From NCBI GenBank assembly GCA_964504025.1, contig CAZDCO010000024.1, positions 1-19,748 on the forward strand: a stretch of DNA of 19,748 bases, written 5' to 3'. Every line of letters begins with the position of its first letter. Positions within the stretch are counted from its first letter, which is position 1. Of this stretch, positions 15,332 to 19,748 are shown one piece after another. This DNA is from Scatosoma sp964504025. GTDB lineage: Bacteria > Bacillota > Clostridia > Christensenellales > Borkfalkiaceae. The position numbers and the translations under genes were made by a program. Below the pieces are notes generated by a model, which had not been told where the DNA came from, made no database searches, and saw only the letters and a list, made by a program, of their open reading frames with translations.

Positions 15332-16300
15332 ATGGGTAAATATATCGTCGGTATCGATTTGGGCGGTATGAGTGCGAAAGCAGGCGTGTTTACGGCGGAG
15401 GGCGAATTGCTCGGCAGCTGCAGCCATAAAACGCACCCGTCGTACGGATTCGACGGCATTATGCAAATTTTAGCGGACTTGGCGCGTCAGGTTTCGGCGG
15501 AGAACAGCGTATCGTTCGACGACGTGTTGTCGATCGGCGTAGGTTCGCCCGGCGTAGTCGATCGTCGCGGCGGCAGGGTACTGCGTTGGAGCACCTACGG
15601 TTGGGACGACGTACCTTTCGCGGAAAGTTTGTCCGCGTTGACGGGGAAAAAAGTCGTGGTAACGAACGACGCGAATGCGGCCGCGTTCGGCGAAGCGACG
15701 TACGGTGCGACGGCGAAATATCAAAGCAGCGTATTGCTCACGATCGGCACGGGCGTCGGCAGCGGTATCGTGTACGACGGTAAACTGATCGAGGGATACA
15801 AGTGCGCAGGTGCGGAACTTGGACATACGACCATTCGACAGGGCGGTATTCCCTGCGCGTGCGGTAGATGCGGTTGCTTCGAGCGGTACGCTTCGGCGAC
15901 GGCACTCATTTTACAAACCCGTCGCGCCATGGTAGAGGACTTAAACTCCGCCATGTGGGAAGTCGTCGGCGGTAAAGTGGAGAACGTCGACGGAAAGACG
16001 GCGTTCCTCGCGGCGAAGAACGGGGACGCAACGGCGAAAAAAGTCGTCGATCAGTTCGTGGAATATCTCGCCGAGGGTATCGCGAACTTCGTCAATATTT
16101 TGCGCCCCGAAGTGGTGGCGTTGGGCGGCGGCGTATCGCACGAGGGTGAGGCGTTGTTAGCACCGTTGCGTAAGGCGGTCGATCGCCGTACGTACGTGGC
16201 GATGGACATCGTGCCGCTGAAAATTATATGCGCTTCGCTTGGTAACAAGGCTGGCATGTACGGCGCGTTCGCGTTGGCGAAGGGCGAATGGAGCGTGTAA
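15332..16300 (+). CDS. ROK-family sugar kinase, probable glucokinase
   Basis: Predicted to phosphorylate glucose or a related sugar with ATP, feeding glycolysis. The 322-residue protein shows the ROK layout: the phosphate-binding N-terminus GIDLGGMSAKAGV (residues 7-19), VTNDANAAAFGEA with the catalytic Asp, LTIGTGVGSGI, the substrate motif GAELGHTTI, and the zinc site CACGRCGCFE with Cys175, Cys177 and Cys182. The C-terminal VVALGGGVS is the adenosine-binding loop. There is no N-terminal helix-turn-helix, so it is a kinase and not a ROK repressor. In the usual DxGGT motif the Thr is Met13 here, a mild departure. AGGAG at 15318-15322 supports the start. The promoter carries an inverted repeat. 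Glucose specificity is likely but not proven by sequence. Confidence 0.9.
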   Translation: MGKYIVGIDLGGMSAKAGVFTAEGELLGSCSHKTHPSYGFDGIMQILADLARQVSAENSVSFDDVLSIGVGSPGVVDRRGGRVLRWSTYGWDDVPFAESLSALTGKKVVVTNDANAAAFGEATYGATAKYQSSVLLTIGTGVGSGIVYDGKLIEGYKCAGAELGHTTIRQGGIPCACGRCGCFERYASATALILQTRRAMVEDLNSAMWEVVGGKVENVDGKTAFLAAKNGDATAKKVVDQFVEYLAEGIANFVNILRPEVVALGGGVSHEGEALLAPLRKAVDRRTYVAMDIVPLKIICASLGNKAGMYGAFALAKGEWSV

Positions 16301-16320
16301 AAAGGAAAATAGAGTAGAAA

Positions 16321-16344
16321 AAAACGGGCGTTCGCGCCCGTTTT
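16321..16344. terminator. Bidirectional terminator shared by the ROK kinase and 6S RNA genes
   Basis: AAAACGGGCG (16321-16330) and CGCCCGTTTT (16335-16344) form a perfect 10-bp stem with a TTCG loop. Read on the plus strand it ends the kinase transcript with four Ts. Read on the minus strand it is followed by seven Ts, making it a strong end for the minus-strand RNA. Confidence 0.92.
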
Positions 16345-16360
16345 GCTAATATACGAAAGT

Positions 16361-16537
16361 AAATCCGCCTGTGCCGCACTTCGACGTAAGTGAACCCGCG
16401 TTTTTCAGCAGGTGGGTGCTCTATCTTGACGCGTCGGACTTTCCGTAAAACAGACCTTGCCTATCGCCACGAACCGCGAGCTCCCTATTTGGTAATGTGG
16501 ATTCCGTTTAGCATCGAACTCCGAACACCGCAGATTT
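16361..16537 (-). ncRNA. ssrS: 6S RNA
   Basis: A 177-nt minus-strand RNA with its own perfect promoter and terminator and no plausible protein frame. The ends pair: AAATCTGC at the 5' end (complement of 16530-16537) with GCGGATTT at the 3' end (complement of 16361-16368), an 8-bp closing helix with one G-U pair. The predicted start falls exactly at the first A of this helix. The 3' half, with GCACCCACCTGCTGAA, GGGTTCAC and GTGCGGCACAGGCGGA, parallels the order of conserved blocks in known 6S RNAs, whose long hairpin with a central bubble mimics an open promoter and binds sigma-A RNA polymerase. The match is by eye and from memory, without a covariance search. Confidence 0.8.
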
Positions 16538-16543
16538 ATATCT

Positions 16544-16572
16544 ATTATACCCTTTTCTTTCGGCGTTGTCAA
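16544..16572 (-). promoter_or_regulatory. Perfect consensus promoter of the 6S RNA
   Basis: On the minus strand, TTGACA (16567-16572) and TATAAT (16544-16549) are both perfect and 17 nt apart. It lies only about 17 nt downstream of the pdxY stop codon, so 6S RNA could also receive read-through from pdxY. Confidence 0.92.
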
Positions 16573-16588
16573 CGAAATGACGGCAAAA

Positions 16589-17398
16589 TTACGCGTTGAT
16601 TTTTTTAACGAGGTAGGGCAACTCCGCCTCGAAGTTTAACCCGAACCGCTTGTCCGTTTCCGTCGCCGAACGCCGAATGGCGGCTGCGGTGAAATCGGAA
16701 GCGATCGCAATCGCTTCGCTCTCCGTTTTTCCTTTGGCTAACGCGCCTACGAACGCGGAGGCGAATACGTCGCCCGCGCCGTGGAAAAATCCGTCCACGT
16801 TTTCGTGGGTGAGGGAAGATACGCCGTCGTCCGTGGCGTAGTAGGTAGAGATCTTGTCGTCGGATACGATGCCCGTAACGATCGGACGAGCGCAAAGGGA
16901 ACGCAGTTTTTCTACGATCGCTTCGCCCGTCGGTGCGGAAGCGTAGGAAATATCGGCGAGATAGCACGCTTCGGTGAGGTTGGGCAAGACGTAGGTGGCT
17001 TCTTTACAAAGCGTTTTCATCTTCTCCACGTATTCTTTGTTGAAACCGTCGTACAGTTTTCCGCCGTCGCCCATAACGGGATCGACGATAAATACGCCGT
17101 CCTTTTCCAAAAATTCGCGCCGCACGGCAAGTACGAGATCGATTTGCTGCGCGTTGCCGAGATAGCCGCTGTAAATATGAGAAAAGCGTAACCCCAGCGC
17201 GCGCCAATGCGCCGTGATTTTTTCCATTTCCGAAGAAAGATCTAAAAAAGTATATCCTTGAAAGCCGCCCGTGTGCGTGGAAAGCAACGCCGTGGGAAGA
17301 ACGTCGCAGGTAACGCCGCAAGCGGAAATGACGGGTAGGGACACGGTGAGGGAACACCGTCCTACGCAGGAAACGTCGTTGATTGCTAATACGCGCAT
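16589..17398 (-). CDS. pdxY: Pyridoxal/pyridoxamine kinase
   Basis: Predicted to phosphorylate vitamin B6 vitamers (pyridoxal, pyridoxamine) to the 5'-phosphates in the salvage pathway. The 269-residue ribokinase-fold protein begins MRVLAINDVSCVGRCSLTV, typical of the pyridoxal kinase branch, followed by LPTALLSTHTGGF and VDPVMGDGGKLYDGF. NLTEACYL is the PfkB-type NxxE region, and the active-site loop is FFHGAGDVFASAF, with the catalytic Asp in GAGD. The ribosome binding site is modest (AAAAGG about a dozen bases before the ATG), while the promoter is perfect. It has no terminator of its own before the 6S RNA promoter. Distinction from ThiD-type hydroxymethylpyrimidine kinases rests on overall resemblance. 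Confidence 0.88.
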   Translation of the reverse strand: MRVLAINDVSCVGRCSLTVSLPVISACGVTCDVLPTALLSTHTGGFQGYTFLDLSSEMEKITAHWRALGLRFSHIYSGYLGNAQQIDLVLAVRREFLEKDGVFIVDPVMGDGGKLYDGFNKEYVEKMKTLCKEATYVLPNLTEACYLADISYASAPTGEAIVEKLRSLCARPIVTGIVSDDKISTYYATDDGVSSLTHENVDGFFHGAGDVFASAFVGALAKGKTESEAIAIASDFTAAAIRRSATETDKRFGLNFEAELPYLVKKINA

Positions 17399-17437
17399 AT
17401 TTTTTGTCTGCCTTTTGCTAAAAAGTTTGTTAAACCT

Positions 17438-17466
17438 ATTATAAATTTCTTGCTTTTTTTTGTCAA
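17438..17466 (-). promoter_or_regulatory. Perfect consensus promoter of pdxY
   Basis: On the minus strand, TTGACA (17461-17466) and TATAAT (17438-17443) are separated by 17 nt. Start near 17431, giving a leader of about 33 nt. It overlaps the divergent aspS promoter. Confidence 0.88.
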
Positions 17467-17478
17467 ACGGATTAAAAT
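17450..17478 (+). promoter_or_regulatory. Probable promoter of the aspartyl-tRNA synthetase gene
   Basis: TTGCTT (17450-17455) and TAAAAT (17473-17478) are 17 nt apart. The -35 box matches that of the pur promoter. An alternative pair, TTGTCA (17460-17465) with TATAGA (17481-17486), has only a 15-nt spacer and is less likely. Confidence 0.6.
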
Positions 17479-17500
17479 AGTATAGAGAAGAAATTTTTGT

Positions 17501-17526
17501 AAAAAGGGAAGAATGTTTCCCTTTTT
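17501..17526 (+). promoter_or_regulatory. Leader hairpin with T-tract before aspS (possible attenuator)
   Basis: AAAAAGGGAA (17501-17510) and TTCCCTTTTT (17517-17526) are perfect 10-bp complements with a 6-nt loop. They lie in the short leader just before the ribosome binding site at 17534-17537. The shape resembles an intrinsic terminator, but only three G-C pairs hold it. It may tune expression, yet could be chance in an AT-rich leader. Confidence 0.4.
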
Positions 17527-17544
17527 CGACGAAGAGGTAGAAAA

Positions 17545-18876
17545 ATGGTTATGAACGGCGAAATTAAAACGGATACCGTGGCGTACGCCGATTTTGAAAA
17601 GTATGAAAATCAGGTCGTTACCGTCAAGGGTATCATTCACAATATTCGTATGATGTCCGATTTTGCTTTCGTGATCTTGCGTACGGCAAGAGAAACGATC
17701 CAATGCGTATACGCGGAAAGCTTTTCCGATTATCGCATGGGTGAAGACGTCAAGGAAGAATGTGCGGCGAAAATTACGGGTAAGATCGTTGCAGGCGAAA
17801 CGAAGGACGGCGGCAAGCGTTACGAATTGCAAATTCACGACATTCAGTTGCTTTCCCACCCTGCGGATATTCCTCCCGTAGTAATCACGAAAAAACAAGT
17901 CAACTGCGATTTGTCCACCAAGCTCGACTATCGTCCCGTTACCTTGCGTAACCCCAAGGAGCGCGCGATCTTTAAGTTGCAAGAGGGAATTCAACGCGGT
18001 TTTAGAGAATTTTTGATGCAACAGGGCTTTACGGAAATTCATTCCCCGAAGATTAACTTTGCAGGCGCGGAGGGCGGTACGAATGTCTTTAAGCTGGACT
18101 ACTTCGGCAAACAGGTATACCTCGCGCAATCGCCGCAGCTCTATAAGCAAGCACTCGTTGCCGTCTACGAACGAGTATTCGAGATCGCGCCTGTGTTCCG
18201 TGCCGAACACCACGACACGAGCCGACATTTGAACGAATACATTTCCATGGACTTGGAAATGGGTATGATCGACGGCTTCGAAGATATTATGAATATGGAA
18301 ACGGGCGTGTTGAAGTATATCATGCAACTCTTGAAAACGGAGTATAAGAACGAAGTGGAGTTGTTGCACGTAGACGTTCCCGAAATTACGGAAATTCCCG
18401 TAATCAAATTCATGGACGCGAAAGAAGTGATCATGAAGACGTTTAAGTATAAGCCGACGGATATGAAAGACTTCGATCCCGAAGAGGAACAGTTGCTCGG
18501 CAAGTACGCGAAAAAGCAATTCAATTCCGATTTTATTTTCGTTACGCACTACCCGTCGAAGAAGCGTCCCTTCTATACGATGGACGATCCTGCCGATCCC
18601 GAATATACGTTGTCGTTCGACCTCTTGTTCAGAGGCTTGGAAATCACGTCGGGTGGTCAGCGTATCCACGATTATAACGAACAAGTTGCCAAGATGGAGC
18701 GTTTGGGCATGAACCCCGAAGAATTTGCAACTTACTTGATGTTGCATAAATACGGTGCGCCCCCTCACGGCGGTTTGGGCTTAGGTTTGGAACGTTTGAC
18801 GATGCACCTTCTCGGCGCGAAGAACGTCCGCGAAGCGACGATGTTCCCCAGAGACATCAACCGCGTCAGCCCCTAA
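17545..18876 (+). CDS. aspS2: Aspartyl-tRNA synthetase, archaeal (AspS2) type, probably non-discriminating
   Basis: Class IIb synthetase charging tRNA with aspartate. The 443-residue protein has an N-terminal OB-fold anticodon-binding domain (residues 1 to about 105) and a class II core. GAEGGTNVFKLDYFGKQVYL is followed by AQSPQLYKQ, motif 2 is FRAEHHDTSRHLNEY and motif 3 is GLGLGLERLTMHLLG. QSPQLYKQ marks an aspartyl rather than asparaginyl enzyme. It lacks the large GAD insertion of the normal 590-residue bacterial AspRS. In Clostridia, enzymes of this type are known to make Asp-tRNA(Asn) for the amidotransferase GatCAB; that role here is inference. GAGG at 17534-17537 supports ATG 17545 over ATG 17551. 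It neighbours ileS, which has its own leader. Confidence 0.88.
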   Translation: MVMNGEIKTDTVAYADFEKYENQVVTVKGIIHNIRMMSDFAFVILRTARETIQCVYAESFSDYRMGEDVKEECAAKITGKIVAGETKDGGKRYELQIHDIQLLSHPADIPPVVITKKQVNCDLSTKLDYRPVTLRNPKERAIFKLQEGIQRGFREFLMQQGFTEIHSPKINFAGAEGGTNVFKLDYFGKQVYLAQSPQLYKQALVAVYERVFEIAPVFRAEHHDTSRHLNEYISMDLEMGMIDGFEDIMNMETGVLKYIMQLLKTEYKNEVELLHVDVPEITEIPVIKFMDAKEVIMKTFKYKPTDMKDFDPEEEQLLGKYAKKQFNSDFIFVTHYPSKKRPFYTMDDPADPEYTLSFDLLFRGLEITSGGQRIHDYNEQVAKMERLGMNPEEFATYLMLHKYGAPPHGGLGLGLERLTMHLLGAKNVREATMFPRDINRVSP

Positions 18877-18923
18877 CGGCGGCTTTTGCTTGGATAAAAT
18901 CGGCGTAACGCGTCGAAAATCGC

Positions 18924-18952
18924 TTTACAAAAGAGAAAAAATCCGTTATACT
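18924..18952 (+). promoter_or_regulatory. Promoter of the ileS T-box transcript
   Basis: TTTACA (18924-18929) and TATACT (18947-18952) with a 17-nt spacer. The start would be near 18959, just ahead of the first T-box stem. A TATAAT at 18956-18961 is an alternative -10 but has no well-placed -35. Confidence 0.65.
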
Positions 18953-18959
18953 ATATATA

Positions 18960-19217
18960 ATAAGTAAATAAGAACGATAAAGCGTTAAACGAGGACAACG
19001 TTTTTACGAGTGCCGCCGCAAAGAGAAATTCCGTATCGGTGAAAGGAAGAAGGGGCGCGTAAAAAATATCACCTCATCAGCTGATTCTACGAACGCAATC
19101 GATCAGTAGTAGAATACGGTCTCGCCAACCGTTATCCGCGGCGACAAATGACAGTTTGTTTTGGTGGTTTATGAAGCCGTTGTGTTTTTTCCAAAGCATG
19201 ACGGCTTATTTTTTTAA
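18960..19217 (+). promoter_or_regulatory. T-box riboswitch controlling ileS
   Basis: The roughly 260-nt leader before ileS has T-box hallmarks. Stem I elements are AAGAGAAA (near 19020) and GGTGAAAGG (near 19038). A specifier codon candidate ATC (19068-19070, isoleucine) is followed by A. A stem II-like hairpin pairs ATTCTAC (19084-19090) with GTAGAAT (19109-19115), and a stem III-like hairpin pairs TCGCC with GGCGA. The tRNA-end-binding sequence GGTGGT is at 19163-19168, where UGGU would pair with the ACCA end of tRNA(Ile). Uncharged tRNA(Ile) should stabilise the antiterminator and allow ileS transcription. The bulge reads TGGTTTA, whereas the family consensus is UGGNACC, so the antiterminator is divergent. 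Confidence 0.85.
19174..19215 (+). terminator. T-box-controlled intrinsic terminator before ileS
   Basis: AAGCCGTTGTG (19174-19184) pairs with CATGACGGCTT (19197-19207), eleven pairs including two G-U, around a 12-nt loop, followed by A and seven Ts (19209-19215). It ends 32 nt before the ileS start. Confidence 0.9.
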
Positions 19218-19247
19218 TTTAGTAAAACAGCATAGGAGAAAAAATAT

Positions 19248-19748
19248 ATGTCTATGTATAAGAAAGTGGATACTTCTTTGAACTTCGTCGAAAGAGAAAA
19301 GAATATCGTTGCTTACTGGAACGAAAATCATATCTTTGAAGAAAGTATGAAAAAGACGGAGGGAAACGCGGAGTTTTCCTTCTATGACGGTCCTCCCACG
19401 GCGAACGGCAAGCCGCATATCGGGCACATCTTGACGCGCGTTATGAAGGATATCGTGCCGCGCTACAAGACGATGAAGGGCAACCACGTTTTGCGGAAAG
19501 CAGGCTGGGATACGCACGGGCTTCCCGTCGAACTGGAAGTGGAGAAAAAACTCGGCTTCGAGCATAAGACGCAAATCGAAGGCTACGGTATCGAGCCGTT
19601 CATCAAGAAGTGTAAAGAGTCCGTTTGGCAATACACGACCGAATGGAAGAATATGTCCGATCGCGTGGGCTACTGGTGCGATATGGATAATCCGTACGTT
19701 ACCTATCACGACGATTATATCGAGTCGGAATGGTGGGCACTCAAAGAG
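19248..19748 (+). CDS. ileS: Isoleucyl-tRNA synthetase (5' part; continues beyond window)
   Basis: Class I synthetase charging tRNA(Ile). Only the first 167 residues are in the window, with no stop. FYDGPPTANGKPHIGHI contains the HIGH signature (His57-Ile-Gly-His60), preceded by the family's LNFVEREKNIVAYWNENHIF and followed by AGWDTHGLPVELEVEK. The WxDMDNPYVTYHDDYIESEWW-like region and the short N-terminus resemble type 2 (eukaryote-like) bacterial IleRS found in many Clostridia. That typing needs the C-terminal part. AGGAG at 19234-19238 with nine-base spacing fixes the start. Its expression is controlled by the T-box directly upstream, which agrees with the product. Confidence 0.95.
   Translation, partial: MSMYKKVDTSLNFVEREKNIVAYWNENHIFEESMKKTEGNAEFSFYDGPPTANGKPHIGHILTRVMKDIVPRYKTMKGNHVLRKAGWDTHGLPVELEVEKKLGFEHKTQIEGYGIEPFIKKCKESVWQYTTEWKNMSDRVGYWCDMDNPYVTYHDDYIESEWWALKE

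Noticed and set aside
16390..16599. A 69-codon open frame on the plus strand between the ROK kinase and pdxY
   Set aside because: It lies opposite the 6S RNA and across its promoter, has no ribosome binding site, and its translation is not protein-like.
1..19748. CRISPR array, tRNA genes, insertion sequence or prophage
   Set aside because: No regularly spaced repeats, no tRNA-like cloverleaf, no transposase or integrase motif and no terminal repeats were seen on either strand.

Overview
The window looks like part of a Gram-positive (Firmicutes/Clostridia) chromosome of moderate GC content. The evidence is a T-box leader in front of ileS, strong AGGAGG-type ribosome binding sites, near-consensus sigma-A promoters with 17-nt spacers, a single-chain PurL of the clostridial 'clade II' type, an archaeal-type aspartyl-tRNA synthetase, a YitT-family membrane protein, and a minus-strand RNA that I read as 6S RNA. 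An uncultured gut-type Clostridia lineage (Christensenellales-like) is a guess from overall style only. I see no insertion sequence, phage gene, CRISPR array or tRNA.

Layout. Positions 1-4251 hold two RluA-family pseudouridine synthases, one without and one with an S4 domain, flanking a 796-residue secreted, C-terminally anchored surface protein. Positions 4269-13945 are the purine biosynthesis operon purE-purF-purM-purN-purD-purL, followed 36 nt later by a PHP-type tyrosine phosphatase gene (CpsB/YwqE-like). The operon has its own extended -10 promoter and a roughly 200-nt leader with a possible 39-codon ORF and a perfect intrinsic terminator ending just before purE. Positions 14004-16300 hold a small DUF1858 CxxC protein, a YitT-family membrane protein and a ROK-family sugar kinase. 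A bidirectional terminator then separates the kinase from a minus-strand block: 6S RNA and the pyridoxal kinase gene pdxY. From 17450 the plus strand carries archaeal-type aspS and then a T-box leader and the start of ileS, which runs off the window.

How the genes fit together. The pur enzymes cover PRPP to phosphoribosylamine (PurF), GAR (PurD), FGAR (PurN), FGAM (PurL), AIR (PurM) and CAIR (PurE). purK, purC, purB and purH are absent here and must be elsewhere or replaced. The most striking point is PurF. Its N-terminal glutaminase domain has no catalytic cysteine (it starts Met-Ala-Val-Phe-Gly), and other glutaminase positions are altered, while the PRPP-binding site and the Fe-S cysteines are intact. 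It therefore looks like an amidophosphoribosyltransferase that cannot hydrolyse glutamine.

Other points worth a second look are the pur leader, the 6S RNA gene tucked between pdxY and the sugar kinase terminator, overlapping divergent promoters of pdxY and aspS, an inverted repeat built into the ROK kinase promoter, and a T-box with a divergent antiterminator bulge.
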